DNA of 64,000 bases. Origin: Paractinoplanes lichenicola (GTDB taxonomy: Bacteria; Actinomycetota; Actinomycetes; Mycobacteriales; Micromonosporaceae). Every line of letters begins with the position of its first letter. Positions within the stretch are counted from its first letter, which is position 1. Below the pieces are notes generated by a model. The model saw nothing but the letters and a program-made list of their open reading frames with translations, ran no database searches and was not told the DNA's origin. The stretch lies in contig NZ_JAENHO010000015.1 of assembly GCF_016785085.1 (NCBI RefSeq), forward strand, positions 124,001 through 188,000, read 5' to 3'. Position numbers and translations under genes: made by a program. This document shows, piece after piece, positions 1 to 8,912 of the stretch.

Positions 1-495
1 CCGTCCAGCATCGACGTGCGGCTGGACCGCTTCTTCCGGGTGTTCAACAACCATCTCTACACCCACATCGACCCGGCCGAACAGCAGGACGATCTCACCG
101 CCCAGGTCGAGGTGACCGACGGTGAGGCCTTCGTGCTTCACCCGGGCGAGTTCGTTCTCGCGTCGACCCTCGAAGTCATCACGCTCGGCGACCAACTGGC
201 CGGCCGCCTCGAGGGCAAGAGCAGCCTCGGCCGTCTCGGCCTGCTGACCCACTCGACGGCGGGCTTCATCGACCCGGGCTTCAGCGGTCACGTCACGCTC
301 GAGCTGTCCAACGTGGCCAACCTGCCGATCAAGCTCTGGCCCGGCATGAAGATCGGCCAGCTCTGCATCTTCCGCCTGTCGAGCCCGGCCGAGCACCCTT
401 ACGGCTCGGCCGTCTATGGCTCCCGCTATCAGGGCCAGCGCGGTCCCACCCCGAGCCGCTCGGCCCAGAATTTCCGCCTCTGGCCCACGGGCTGA
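1..495 (+). CDS. dcd: dCTP deaminase, 3' part (gene enters from left edge)
   Basis: Converts dCTP to dUTP, or directly to dUMP in the bifunctional actinobacterial type, feeding thymidylate synthesis in the cytosol. The reading frame is open to base 1, giving 164 visible residues against a usual length of about 190, so roughly 28 N-terminal residues lie outside. Family signatures visible include GRLEGKSSLGRLGLLTHSTA, then GFIDPGFSGH followed by the catalytic-Glu stretch TLELSN, and the C-terminal tail YQGQRGPTPSRS. The closeness to the mycobacterial enzyme suggests the bifunctional dCTP deaminase/dUTPase form, which is inference. The gene looks intact up to its TGA stop. Confidence 0.95.
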   Translation, partial: PSSIDVRLDRFFRVFNNHLYTHIDPAEQQDDLTAQVEVTDGEAFVLHPGEFVLASTLEVITLGDQLAGRLEGKSSLGRLGLLTHSTAGFIDPGFSGHVTLELSNVANLPIKLWPGMKIGQLCIFRLSSPAEHPYGSAVYGSRYQGQRGPTPSRSAQNFRLWPTG

Positions 496-508
496 AGATC
501 AAGATCTA

Positions 509-600
509 GATGTCCCAGCGGGGTGGTGGGTGGCCGTGGCTCCCGCAACTTCAAAAGCAGATGTCCTAGCGGGGTGGTGGGTACGGACCGTCGCTCCCGC
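509..600. repeat. Imperfect direct repeat after dcd
   Basis: A 23-base segment starting GATGTCCCAGCGGGGTGG at 509-531 recurs at 560-582 with one change (CCC to CCT in the first part). Both copies are followed by a related stretch ending in GCTCCCGC, so the unit is about 51 bases. No gene is visible from 496 to 763. Small reading frames here run on both strands without ribosome binding sites. The function is unknown. Confidence 0.7.
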
Positions 601-763
601 GGGGACCCGGGCGGGCTTCGCTGGCCGCTGCGCGTCCAAAACGCGAAACCCACCCGGGCGACCTGAGTAAATGGTTGCGCTCAAACCCGAAAACCCGATA
701 ACCCGAAAGCAGTGATGGCTGCGTTCACGGGGCTAGGTCACACCCAACCCGAAAAGCAGCAGG

Positions 764-1240
764 TCAGCGAACCGGAACGCCGTGGGCGACGGCCGTGTTG
801 AGCACCTCGTTGATCTGTTGCGGGCTGAGCCCCCGCGTGGGCACCTGGATCGATCGGGAGCCGCCGAGGCTGAACACCAGCTGGCCGGCCAGGAAGTCGA
901 CGTGGCGGAAGGCGTTCCAGGCGTACGCGTGCCGGCTCTCCGGCGTCGAGCTGGTCAAGCCACCGTCGCTGATCTCGAACGTCGCCGAGGCGCCGTCGCG
1001 GATGGCTCGGCGGGCGCCCTGGTTGATCAGGAACATCGGCACCACGACGGCGAGCGCGACGCCCGCGAGCAGCAGCGTGTAGTTGAGGCCGTTCCCGTTC
1101 CACTGGAGCAGGACGGCCAGCCCGAGTAGCGCCCACCCACCGATCCGGGCCAGCATTACGGGCCGCCGCGTCTCGTGTCGCGCGGCAGCCGCGGCCAGGT
1201 GGGGGTCCCTGTGTGCGGTGATCTGCAAAAACACTCCCAA
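764..1240 (-). CDS. YcxB-like small membrane protein
   Basis: Predicted 158-residue membrane protein of unknown function. Two hydrophobic helices lie at about residues 33-65. A cytosolic C-terminal domain follows, with features seen in YcxB-like proteins: an ATFEISDGGL strand, a conserved Trp (AYAWNAFRHV) and a run where the protein reads back an aromatic/aliphatic strand before IQVPTRGLS. It is convergent with nothing on its left and faces the HAD gene on its right. The start is uncertain: the longest frame opens with TTG at 1240 and an in-frame GTG lies at 1234, neither with a strong Shine-Dalgarno sequence. The family assignment is from pattern memory only. Confidence 0.7.
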   Translation of the reverse strand: MGVFLQITAHRDPHLAAAAARHETRRPVMLARIGGWALLGLAVLLQWNGNGLNYTLLLAGVALAVVVPMFLINQGARRAIRDGASATFEISDGGLTSSTPESRHAYAWNAFRHVDFLAGQLVFSLGGSRSIQVPTRGLSPQQINEVLNTAVAHGVPVR

Positions 1241-1349
1241 AAAGTAACTTTCGGGCCGGACCGGCGACCATCGTCCGCAAGGCCGACCACGGCCGCCCCG
1301 GTTGGCCAGGCATGAGAGTTATTCCGGCAGACCCCGAGGAGCGACGGTT

Positions 1350-1970
1350 GTGAAGACGCTGGACGGGCCTCTGCTGCTCGACTTCGACGGACCGATCTGT
1401 GCCATGTTCGCCGGGTTGCCCGCCGCTCGGGTGGCGGCCGAGTTGATCAGCCTGGCCGGCCTGACCACCGACACGGATGACCCGCTGGAGGTGCTCAGAC
1501 GGGTCGACGATCCCACGCTGCTTGGGGTGGTCGAGGACGCTCTCGTCACCGCTGAGCAGGAGGCCGCCACCACTGCCACACCCACCCCGTACGCCCGTGA
1601 GGTGCTCGAGGCGGCCCGGGCCAGGGGCCTGCCGGTGGCGGTAGTCAGCAACAACTCCGCCCCCGCGATCGAGCTCTACCTGGCCCGTCACAGCCTCACC
1701 GGCCACGTCGACGCGATCGTCGGGCGGCCCTGGGCCCAGCCCCACCGCATGAAACCCGACCCGGGCCCGGTGCTCGCCGCGGTCAAGGCCGTCCGCAGCA
1801 CCCCGGATCGCTGCACCCTGATCGGGGATTCGCTGACCGACATCGAGGCCGCCCGCGCCGCCGGGGTCGCCGTTGTCGGATACGCGAATCGGCCCTGGAA
1901 GATCAGCGCCTTCGCCCCGGCCGACGCCGTGGTCACCTCGATGGCCGAGGTCCTCGCGGCCTTGATCTAG
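1350..1970 (+). CDS. HAD-superfamily hydrolase (phosphatase)
   Basis: Probable phosphomonoesterase of HAD subfamily I, substrate unknown. Motif I is DFDGPIC near the N-terminus with the nucleophile Asp, motif II is VVSNNS, a motif III Lys sits in KPDPGP, and motif IV is GDSLTDIEAA. The cap is inserted after motif I, as in phosphoglycolate phosphatase-like enzymes. I place the start at GTG 1350 because AGGAG lies just upstream (about 1337-1341). The frame could be extended to a TTG at 1302, but that start has no binding site. Length is 206 residues, normal for the family. Confidence 0.85.
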   Translation: MKTLDGPLLLDFDGPICAMFAGLPAARVAAELISLAGLTTDTDDPLEVLRRVDDPTLLGVVEDALVTAEQEAATTATPTPYAREVLEAARARGLPVAVVSNNSAPAIELYLARHSLTGHVDAIVGRPWAQPHRMKPDPGPVLAAVKAVRSTPDRCTLIGDSLTDIEAARAAGVAVVGYANRPWKISAFAPADAVVTSMAEVLAALI

Positions 1971-1981
1971 GGTGTGGCGTT

Positions 1982-2125
1982 ATGGGCGCGATCAAACCTT
2001 GGCACGTGCTGATCCTGATCAGCTGCTTCATCGCGGTCGCGGGCATCATCGCGGCCATCTCGTTCGCATGGGCGCAGAGCCGCCGCAAGCGGTCCGACGA
2101 CGGCAACCAGCCGCCGACCTTCTAA
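1982..2125 (+). CDS. 47-residue single-helix protein with TatA-like N-terminus
   Basis: A small protein beginning MGAIKPWHVLILIS, with one hydrophobic helix (about residues 8-30), then a basic, polar tail containing AQSRRKRSDD. The opening MGA-hydrophobic-KPWH is what actinobacterial TatA proteins carry. The TatA hinge (FGAKKLP) and amphipathic helix that should follow are missing, so it cannot simply be called TatA. It starts 11 bases after the HAD gene, with AGGG upstream, and ends just before the convergent LamG gene. Function is unknown; a degenerate Tat-related or unrelated membrane peptide are both possible. Confidence 0.6.
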   Translation: MGAIKPWHVLILISCFIAVAGIIAAISFAWAQSRRKRSDDGNQPPTF

Positions 2126-2132
2126 AAGCCGT

Positions 2133-2984
2133 TCACGAGATCGCGACGAAGACGTCGTCGATCTCGCCGGCGAACTGGTCGTTGCTCTTGCTGGTGCCCT
2201 TGCCGCCCACGCGCAGCGGCTCGGCGTTGGCGATGGAGAGGGTGGCCGGCACCGCCACCGTCGCGGCCGCCCGGCCGTCCACCTCGAGCGTCAGCTTGTC
2301 GCCGGACCGGGTGCACGCCAGCGAATGCCACTTGCCGTCGGCCACGTCGATCGCGGGCTCGGCCCGATAGATGTCGCCCGCGCCGGCCAGCACGCAGCTC
2401 GGGTGGCCTTTCCGATGGTCGACCTGCAGCTTGTACTGCCCGTCGCCGCCGACCGAATAGCCCTTCTGCACCACGTTCGCGCCGTCGGCGAGGTCGGCGT
2501 ACGTCATCCGCACCGAGGCCCCGTACCGGAGCTGTTTGGTTCCGGGGTTGAGCGAGTCGTCGCGGACGCCCTCCAGGATCGCGCGCGGGCAGTCCCGTTC
2601 GCGCGCCAGGCGGCACCGGGTGGGATAGGAGACGGCCAGGCCGGACCCCTGCTGGACGAGGCGGAGGGCGCCCCCGTTCTGCCCGAGCGGCCGCAGCTCG
2701 TGCCGGCCGCGATGATCGGTGATCGGCTGGCCGACTCCCCCGTCGAAGTTGTAGCGCACGCTCACCGGGCCGCTCGCGATCTTGATCTTGCCGGGTGGCG
2801 GCGCCGACTTCTGCTCCACCGGATCCTGAATGGGAAGCAGCCCGGCCACGGCCCGCACCAGCGAATCCGGCGACGGCTTGATCACTGCGAAGGCCGGCCC
2901 CGGGGACGGTTGCTGACCGTGCGCCACCGCGCCGACCACGACCAACAACCCCGCCAGAGCCAACCACCACCGTTTGCGAGACAT
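2133..2984 (-). CDS. Secreted LamG-domain (laminin G-like jelly roll) protein
   Basis: 283-residue extracytoplasmic protein. Start ATG 2984 gives MSRKRWWLALAGLL, a basic n-region plus a hydrophobic core typical of a signal peptide or N-anchor. The rest resembles the concanavalin A-like LamG fold found in actinobacterial secreted proteins: a YNFDGG opening, GASVRMTYADL, a central GDGQYKLQVDH, DGKWHSLACTRSGDKLTLEVDG, and a closing strand FAGEIDDVFV. Cysteine pairs (for example around RCRLARERDC) fit an exported protein. It probably binds a carbohydrate or peptide ligand at the surface, which is inference. A much longer frame upstream is a shadow of the CNNM gene. Confidence 0.8.
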   Translation of the reverse strand: MSRKRWWLALAGLLVVVGAVAHGQQPSPGPAFAVIKPSPDSLVRAVAGLLPIQDPVEQKSAPPPGKIKIASGPVSVRYNFDGGVGQPITDHRGRHELRPLGQNGGALRLVQQGSGLAVSYPTRCRLARERDCPRAILEGVRDDSLNPGTKQLRYGASVRMTYADLADGANVVQKGYSVGGDGQYKLQVDHRKGHPSCVLAGAGDIYRAEPAIDVADGKWHSLACTRSGDKLTLEVDGRAAATVAVPATLSIANAEPLRVGGKGTSKSNDQFAGEIDDVFVAIS

Positions 2985-3058
2985 AAGTTTATTGTCCGAA
3001 ATGGTCGGCCGACGGGCGAATCCTGACCCTCGAAAACAGCGAAACAACCCGTACGCGG

Positions 3059-4090
3059 TCAGCCAACCGGCAGGATCGGGTGGCCCGGTTCGCCGACCAC
3101 GGCGTGCACCACGTCGTCCAATGTGATCACGCCGAGCGGCCGCCGCCCGTCGCTGACCAGCACGATGTGCAGCCGGTCGCGCCGCATGGTCAGCAGCAGA
3201 TCGGCCAGCGTGCGTTCCGGGGCGACCACCGCGAGGGGCCGGATGATCTCGGGCGGGATCGGCTTCGTGCGGCGCTCGGCGGAATACCCGAGGATGTCTT
3301 TGACGTGCATGAACCCGAGCACCCGGCGGGTCTCGCGCTGCACGACGGGAAACCGCGACCGGCCCGTACGCGTCGCCACCGCCTCGACCGTCGCCGGTGA
3401 CACGTCGTCGGCGATCGTCGTGACGCTCGACCAGGGCCGCAGCGTGTCGGCCGCCGTGCGGTTCTGCAGTTCGAGCGCCGCGTGAATGCGGGCGTACTGC
3501 TCCGTGCCCAGCAGCCCCTCGCTGCGCGCCTGCGTGACCATGCCGGCCAGCTCCTCGGCCGTGAACACCGTCTTGACCGAATCCGTCGACTCGATCGACC
3601 AGATCTTGAGCACCAGCCGGGCCGCCCAGCGCATCGCGTTGAGCAGCGGTTTCGTCGCCGTGCAGAAGGCCAGCATGAACGGCCCGAGGATGAGCGCGGC
3701 GCGTTCCGGCCCGGCCAGCGTGATGTTCTTCGGCACCATCTCGCCGATGACCGTGTGCAGGAAGACGACGACGCCCAGGGCCAGCACGAAGGCGACCGGG
3801 TGGATGGCGTTTTCGGGCAGGCCGATCGCGTGGAACGGGCCCTCGAGGAAGTGGGCCAGCGCCGGTTCGGCCAGCGCGCCCAGGCCGAGCGAGCAGATCG
3901 TGATGCCCAGCTGGGCGCCGGCGATCATGAGCGGGATCTGGCTCATCGCGGACAGGGCCCACTGGGCGCGCTTGTTGGTCGCGGCGAGCGGTTCCAAAGC
4001 CGTACGGCGGGAGGCGATCAGCGCGAACTCGCCGCCCACGAACAGGCCGTTGCCGATCAGCAGCACGAAGGTGACCAGGAGCTCAGTCAT
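3059..4090 (-). CDS. CNNM/CBS-domain membrane protein (HlyC/CorC family), second of pair
   Basis: 343-residue integral membrane protein of the CNNM (DUF21) family, often annotated as hemolysin and linked to divalent-cation (Mg2+/Co2+) transport or efflux. The N-terminal half holds about four hydrophobic helices, including the conserved GEFALIASRR near the start and the GEMVPKNITLAGPERAA signature. A cytosolic pair of CBS domains follows from about residue 207 to the end. It lacks the C-terminal CorC/HlyC domain present in its partner. Its ATG overlaps the stop of the upstream paralogue by eight bases, so the two are translationally coupled and probably form a heteromer. Confidence 0.9.
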   Translation of the reverse strand: MTELLVTFVLLIGNGLFVGGEFALIASRRTALEPLAATNKRAQWALSAMSQIPLMIAGAQLGITICSLGLGALAEPALAHFLEGPFHAIGLPENAIHPVAFVLALGVVVFLHTVIGEMVPKNITLAGPERAALILGPFMLAFCTATKPLLNAMRWAARLVLKIWSIESTDSVKTVFTAEELAGMVTQARSEGLLGTEQYARIHAALELQNRTAADTLRPWSSVTTIADDVSPATVEAVATRTGRSRFPVVQRETRRVLGFMHVKDILGYSAERRTKPIPPEIIRPLAVVAPERTLADLLLTMRRDRLHIVLVSDGRRPLGVITLDDVVHAVVGEPGHPILPVG

Positions 4091-5417
4091 CGTCGGGCTC
4101 CGGCGGGGCGGACACCCGCACCTGTTCGATGCGGTGCCGGTCGACGGCCATCACGGTGAACTCCCACCCCAGCGACTCGTAGGACTCGCCGACGACCGGG
4201 ATGTGGCCGAGCCGGGAGAGCAGAAAACCCGCAAGCGTCTCGTACGGACCCTCGGGCAGGGCGAATCCGGTCTGCTCCATCAGCTCGTCCTCGCGAAGCA
4301 GACCGTCGACCAGGTACGACTTCTCGCCGCCGGGCGCCGTGAGCTCCTGCGTCGACGTCTCGGCCGGCTCGACGTCGTACTCGTCGGCGATCTCCCCGAC
4401 CAGCTCCTCGATCAGATCCTCGGCCGTGACCACGCCGTCGGTGCCGCCGTACTCGTCGACCACGATCGCCAGGTCCGCGTTCGCCTCGCGCAGCGCCGCC
4501 AGCACCTTGTCGAGGGCGAGGCTCTCGGGAACGTAGACCGGCTCGCGGGCGATCGTCGCGACCTGGGTGGCGCCCCGGCGCTCGGGCGGCACCCCCAGCG
4601 CGTCGGGCACCCCGACCACGCCGATGACCAGGTCGATCGTGTTTTCGTAGACGGGGAAGCGGGTGTGCCCGGTCTCGCGCGCGACCGCGATCAGCTCGGC
4701 CACGCTGGCCGTGGTCTTGAGCCCGACCACGTCGACCCGCGGGGTCATGGCCTTGGCCGCGCGCTTCTCGCCGAAGCGGATCGTGCGGCGCAGCAGCGTG
4801 GCGGTCTCGGCCGGCAGGGCCCCGGCGTCGGCGCTGATCGCGGCGAGCAGGCCCAGCTCCTCGGGCGAGCGGGCGCTGGCCAGCTCCTCCTGCGGCTCGA
4901 TGCCGATCCGGCGGACCAGCCAGTTCGCCGACCCGTTGAGCCCGCCGATCAGCCACTTGAAGAGCTTGGAGAACGTACGCAGCGGGGCCGCGGTCAGCAG
5001 CGCGGCGCGCATCGGGCGGGCCAGCGCGGCATTTTTGGGCACCAGCTCGCCGAACAGCATCGAGATCAGGGTGGCCACGATCAGCGCGAGCGCGTGCGTG
5101 ACGCCCTCGGTGGCGTCGCCCGCGACCGGCTCGATGACCGGGTCGAACAGCTTGGAGAGGGCGGGCTCGGCGAGATAGCCGGTGAGCAGCGCGGTGAGCG
5201 TGATGCCGAGCTGGGTGCCGGAGAGCTGGAACGAGAGCTCGTGCAGAGCGTGCTGGACCGTGCGCGCCCGGCGATCACCCGTGCCGGCGCGGGCGGAGAT
5301 CTCGGCCCGATCGACGGTGACCAACCCGAACTCGGCTGCCACGAAGAACGCGTTGCCCACCGTGAGCAGGGCAAACGCCGCCAACGGGAGCACCGCGGTC
5401 AGGAGCAGGCCGTCCAT
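4083..5417 (-). CDS. CNNM/CBS/CorC-domain membrane protein, first of pair
   Basis: 444-residue paralogue of the next gene, first of a two-gene leftward operon. Order of domains: CNNM transmembrane block (residues about 1-190, with GNAFFVAAEFGLVTVDR and GELVPKNAALARPMRAA), two CBS domains (about 205-325, with VDEYGGTDGVVT at the end), then a CorC/HlyC-type C-terminal domain (about 345-435). CBS pairs bind adenine nucleotides and gate the membrane part in characterised relatives. The transported ion cannot be told from sequence. It is divergent from the GPP34 gene across about 100 bases that should hold both promoters. Confidence 0.9.
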   Translation of the reverse strand: MDGLLLTAVLPLAAFALLTVGNAFFVAAEFGLVTVDRAEISARAGTGDRRARTVQHALHELSFQLSGTQLGITLTALLTGYLAEPALSKLFDPVIEPVAGDATEGVTHALALIVATLISMLFGELVPKNAALARPMRAALLTAAPLRTFSKLFKWLIGGLNGSANWLVRRIGIEPQEELASARSPEELGLLAAISADAGALPAETATLLRRTIRFGEKRAAKAMTPRVDVVGLKTTASVAELIAVARETGHTRFPVYENTIDLVIGVVGVPDALGVPPERRGATQVATIAREPVYVPESLALDKVLAALREANADLAIVVDEYGGTDGVVTAEDLIEELVGEIADEYDVEPAETSTQELTAPGGEKSYLVDGLLREDELMEQTGFALPEGPYETLAGFLLSRLGHIPVVGESYESLGWEFTVMAVDRHRIEQVRVSAPPEPDDD

Positions 5418-5518
5418 GATCGGTTCACCTCGACCTCATTGTGCCGGACCGGGGCGAACCCGGCGTGCCCACCCGAGGTGAGGATTGGCACGGCCCGGAA
5501 CGGGGCAAACTTCCGGGG

Positions 5519-6187
5519 ATGAACCTGGTCGAGGAGTTCACGCTGCTGGCGTACGACGACGACGGCACCCCGCTGACCGACGGCACCCACCTGGACCACG
5601 GTCTGGGCGGCGGGCTGCTGCTCGAGCTGGCGCTGGCCGGCCGGGTCGACGTCGAGGACAAGAAGGTCGTCGCGCTGGAGACGAGCCCCACCGGCGACCC
5701 GCTGGTCGACGCCGCGCTGATGCGGATCGTGGCCGAGGACAAACCGCGCAAGCCCGGCCACTGGGTCTCGAAGTTCGCCAAGGACACCCGCTTCCAGGTG
5801 CTCGACAAGCTCGTGGCCGAGGGCATCCTGCGCACCGAGAAGGACAAGGTGCTGTGGGTGTTCCCGCGGACGAAGTATCCGGCCGCTCACGGCGTCGAGC
5901 CCGTGCAGGAGACGGCCGCGCGCGACCGGATGCGGCACGCCGTGCTCGGCTCGGGTGCGGTCGAACCGCGTACGGCTGCGCTCTGTGCCCTGGTCGCGGC
6001 GACGGATCTCGACAAGAAGGTCTTCGGTGACCTCGACCAGAAGGTCGTGAAGGCGCGGCTGCGGGAGATCAGCGAGGGCGCCTGGGCGGCCGAGGCCGTG
6101 AAGCGGGCGATCGACGAGATCCAGGCGGCCGTGCTGGTGGCGATCGTCGCCTCGACCACCGCGGCCACCGCCGGCACGCCCTCGTAG
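5519..6187 (+). CDS. GPP34 (Golgi phosphoprotein 3-like) family protein
   Basis: 222-residue soluble protein with the GPP34 domain, which in eukaryotic GOLPH3 binds phosphatidylinositol 4-phosphate. In actinobacteria the role is unknown. Family features visible: NLVEEFTLLAYDDDG at the start, a GGGLLLELALAGRV helix, the basic WVSKFAKDTR segment and VLDKLVAEGILR. ATG 5519 is chosen because the alignment-typical N-terminus begins here, although the Shine-Dalgarno is weak. It is convergent with the Fe-S oxidoreductase, leaving only four bases between the stops. Confidence 0.9.
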   Translation: MNLVEEFTLLAYDDDGTPLTDGTHLDHGLGGGLLLELALAGRVDVEDKKVVALETSPTGDPLVDAALMRIVAEDKPRKPGHWVSKFAKDTRFQVLDKLVAEGILRTEKDKVLWVFPRTKYPAAHGVEPVQETAARDRMRHAVLGSGAVEPRTAALCALVAATDLDKKVFGDLDQKVVKARLREISEGAWAAEAVKRAIDEIQAAVLVAIVASTTAATAGTPS

Positions 6188-6191
6188 CGCC

Positions 6192-8321
6192 CTAGACCTC
6201 CTGCTTGAGCGAACGCAGCAGGACCGTTGCGACGTCCACGACCTCGACGTTCTCCTGCTCGCCCTTGCCGGTGACGCCGTCGCCGATCATCGTGTAGCAG
6301 AACGGGCAGCCCACGGCGATCGTCTTGGCCCCGGTGGCCAGGGCCTCCTCGGTGCGCTCGACGTTGATCCGCTTGCCGATCTTCTCCTCCATCCACATGC
6401 GGGCACCGCCGGCGCCGCAGCAGAAGGAGCGTTCGGAGTTGCGCGGCATCTCCACCAGGTTGGCCGCCGAGCCCAGCACCTCGCGGGGCGCGTCGAACAC
6501 CCGGTTGTGGCGGCCCAGGTAGCACGGGTCGTGATAGGTGACGTCGCCCTCGATCGGCTGGACCGGGGTGAGCTTGCCGGTCGCGACCAGGTGCTGGAGC
6601 AGCTGCGTGTGGTGCACGACCTCGACCTTCAGGCCCAGCTGCTCGTATTCGTTGCCGAGCGTGTTGAAGCAGTGCGGGCAGGTCGCCACGATCTTCTTGA
6701 CGTTGGCCTCCTGCAGGGTTTCCACGTTCTGCTGGGCCAGCATCTGGAAGACGAACTCGTTGCCGATGCGGCGCGCGGGGTCACCCGTACAGGTCTCGCC
6801 CTCGCCGAGAATCGCATAGTTGACACCGGCCTCGTGCAGCAGCTTCGCGACCGCGCGGGTGGTCTTCTTGGCCCTGTCCTCGAACGCGCCGGCGCAGCCG
6901 ACCCAGAACAGATACTCGAAGTCGTCGGTCTCGCCGACCCGCGGCACCTCGAAGTCGAGACCCTTGGTCCAGTCCTCGCGGGTGTTCTGCGGCGCGCCCC
7001 ACGGGTTGCCCTTGTTCTCGAGGTTGCGCAGCATCACGCCGGCCTCGGAGGGGAACGACGACTCGATGAGCACCTGGTAGCGGCGCATGTCGACGATGTG
7101 GTCGACGTGCTCGATGTCGACCGGGCACTGCTCGACGCACGCCCCGCAGGTGGTGCACGACCACAGCACGTCGGGGTCGATCACACCCTGCTCGTCCTCG
7201 GTGCCGATCAGCGGGCGGTTGCCCTCGGCCAGCGCCAGCACATCCATGTGGGCCAGCTGGGCCTCGGTCGCCTTCTCCTCACCGGTGAGGTCCTTGCCCC
7301 CGCCGCCCAAGAGATAAGGAGCCTTCGCGTACGCGTGGTCGCGCAGACTCAGCACGAGGAGCTTGGGCGAGAGCGGCTTGGCGGTGTTCCAGGCCGGGCA
7401 TTGCGACTGGCAGCGCCCGCACTCGGTGCAGGTGGAGAAGTCGAGCAGCCCCTTCCAGGTGAACTGCTCGACCTGGGCCACGCCGAACTGGTCCTTCTCG
7501 GGGTCGGCCTCCTCGAAGTCCAGCGGCTTGCCCTCGCTCATCATCGGCCGCAGCGCGCCCAGCCCGGAGCCGGCCGGCTTCTCGGGCGCGCGCTTGAAGA
7601 AGATGTTGAAGAAGGCCAGGAAGCGGTGCCAGGCCACGCCCATGGTCGGGTTGAGCGCGATGGTGATCAGCCAGCCCATCGAGATGAACAGCTTGACCAG
7701 CGCGACCCAGGTCGGGCCGTCCTCGGCCGCGGGCAGCAGGTTGCCGACGCCGTGCGACAGCGGGGTGGCCCACGCCGGGTATTCGAACGTGTCGTTGGCG
7801 ACCTTGAACCCGCGGATCAGAAAACCGCAGGCCAGCACGCCGAGAATGACCGCCTCGACGAAATACGCCTGCCACATCGTCGAGCCCGTGAAGCGGCTGC
7901 GCTTCTGCCGGATGCTCCGTTGCCGCACGAAGATCAGGTAGAGGATGCCGGCCAGGCCGAGGATGCCGATCCACTCGGTGACGAAGCCGTAGACGACCCA
8001 GTGCCCGACGATCGGGAGCCCGCCCTCGGGGTCGACGACCTCGAAGTAGGCCTCCACGACCAGCAGGAACAGGATCATGAAGGAGACCATCACGAGCCAG
8101 TGGGCGGCGCCGATCGCGCTCCACTTGAGCATCCGCGTGTGACCCAGCGTCTCGACCAGCATGGTCTTCGTCCGGGTCGGCTTGTCCGCGAAGCGCGCCG
8201 GGTCGGGCTTGCCCTGCCGGATCACCGCGGTGATGGTCAGGACGGCGCGGACCGCCAGCACGACCGCGACGACGGTGACGGCGCCGGCCAGCACGGTGGC
8301 GATTATCTGCGCGATGCCCAT
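6192..8321 (-). CDS. EtfD-like membrane (Fe-S) oxidoreductase
   Basis: 709-residue membrane protein. The N-terminal part (about residues 1-260) has roughly six helices resembling a cytochrome b/NarI-like membrane domain. Two ferredoxin-type 4Fe-4S motifs follow: CTECGRCQSQCP (about 295) and CTTCGACVEQCP (about 389). The C-terminus carries two CCG domains with CPHCFNTLG, HDPCYLGRHN and CCGAGGARMW. This is the layout of mycobacterial EtfD, which passes electrons from electron-transfer flavoprotein to menaquinone during acyl-CoA dehydrogenation; that role is inference by family. ATG 8321 is preceded by an AGGAGG sequence; the longer upstream frame is not needed. An acyl-CoA dehydrogenase lies elsewhere in this window (35557-36714). 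Confidence 0.88.
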   Translation of the reverse strand: MGIAQIIATVLAGAVTVVAVVLAVRAVLTITAVIRQGKPDPARFADKPTRTKTMLVETLGHTRMLKWSAIGAAHWLVMVSFMILFLLVVEAYFEVVDPEGGLPIVGHWVVYGFVTEWIGILGLAGILYLIFVRQRSIRQKRSRFTGSTMWQAYFVEAVILGVLACGFLIRGFKVANDTFEYPAWATPLSHGVGNLLPAAEDGPTWVALVKLFISMGWLITIALNPTMGVAWHRFLAFFNIFFKRAPEKPAGSGLGALRPMMSEGKPLDFEEADPEKDQFGVAQVEQFTWKGLLDFSTCTECGRCQSQCPAWNTAKPLSPKLLVLSLRDHAYAKAPYLLGGGGKDLTGEEKATEAQLAHMDVLALAEGNRPLIGTEDEQGVIDPDVLWSCTTCGACVEQCPVDIEHVDHIVDMRRYQVLIESSFPSEAGVMLRNLENKGNPWGAPQNTREDWTKGLDFEVPRVGETDDFEYLFWVGCAGAFEDRAKKTTRAVAKLLHEAGVNYAILGEGETCTGDPARRIGNEFVFQMLAQQNVETLQEANVKKIVATCPHCFNTLGNEYEQLGLKVEVVHHTQLLQHLVATGKLTPVQPIEGDVTYHDPCYLGRHNRVFDAPREVLGSAANLVEMPRNSERSFCCGAGGARMWMEEKIGKRINVERTEEALATGAKTIAVGCPFCYTMIGDGVTGKGEQENVEVVDVATVLLRSLKQEV

Positions 8322-8422
8322 CAGCGTTGTGCCTCCTCGGTCGGCTGTCCGCCGCGCCCATGTTACCCACGAGTAATAGACGGCCGCACGCCACCGGGTC
8401 AAGTGGGGGCGGCCGCAGGCGC

Positions 8423-8458
8423 AAAGCGCACCCCGGCCAGCGGCGCGGGGTGCGCTTT
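8423..8458 (-). terminator. Terminator hairpin downstream of crgA
   Basis: Perfect 12-base inverted repeat AAAGCGCACCCC / GGGGTGCGCTTT around a 12-base loop. On the minus strand it follows the crgA stop and precedes the oxidoreductase promoter, so it separates the two transcripts. Confidence 0.75.
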
Positions 8459-8505
8459 AAACGGACAAAAGCCACACTACCCGCGCGTGAGCGGGCTCAA
8501 CGGCC

Positions 8506-8769
8506 TTACCGCCAGCGGGACAGGATGCCCAGCGAGGCGACCATGCACCCGAAGCCGATCGCCAGGTTCCAATACCGCAGCGCTTCCACCGGGTACTGCT
8601 GGGACGACAGGTAGTACACGACCAGCCAGGCGATGCCGATCACGATCAGCGCCACGGCACTGATCGGCAGCCACATCGGGCTCGGCTTCTTCGACGCCGC
8701 TGCCGCCGCGGGACGGATGTCCGTCGGCGGTGTGTAGACCTTCTTCTTTCGGACCTGAGACTTCGGCAC
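8506..8769 (-). CDS. crgA: Cell division protein CrgA
   Basis: 87-residue membrane protein that in Streptomyces and mycobacteria coordinates FtsZ, FtsI and wall synthesis at the septum. It starts PKSQVRKKKVYTPP, has a first helix at about residues 32-53 (WLPISAVALIVIGIAWLVVYYL) and a second at about 65-82, separated by the short loop with SSQQYPVEALRYWN, exactly the CrgA layout. Start GTG 8769 is supported by AGGAGAG just upstream. The longer frame reaching 9063 is noise. It is divergent from the DUF881-sortase cluster, as in other actinobacteria. Confidence 0.95.
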   Translation of the reverse strand: MPKSQVRKKKVYTPPTDIRPAAAAASKKPSPMWLPISAVALIVIGIAWLVVYYLSSQQYPVEALRYWNLAIGFGCMVASLGILSRWR

Positions 8770-8912
8770 GGTGCTCTCCTGAGGGCAACAAGTGGTGAAC
8801 AACCCCACCGCTGAGCGGCTCCGGAGACCCCGAATGCTGCCCGTGGCGATTAATGTTCGACAGCTAGCGTAGTCAAGGCGGCGGGCAGACAGGCACCCGC
8901 CGGGCGAGGAAA

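Noticed and set aside
738..1745. 335-codon minus-strand frame
   Set aside because: Spans the YcxB-like and HAD genes in other frames; composition is Gly/Arg/Pro-rich shadow sequence with no domain or binding site.
3486..5522. 678-codon plus-strand frame
   Set aside because: Antisense to the CNNM pair, which have clear domains. Long antisense frames are normal at this GC content.
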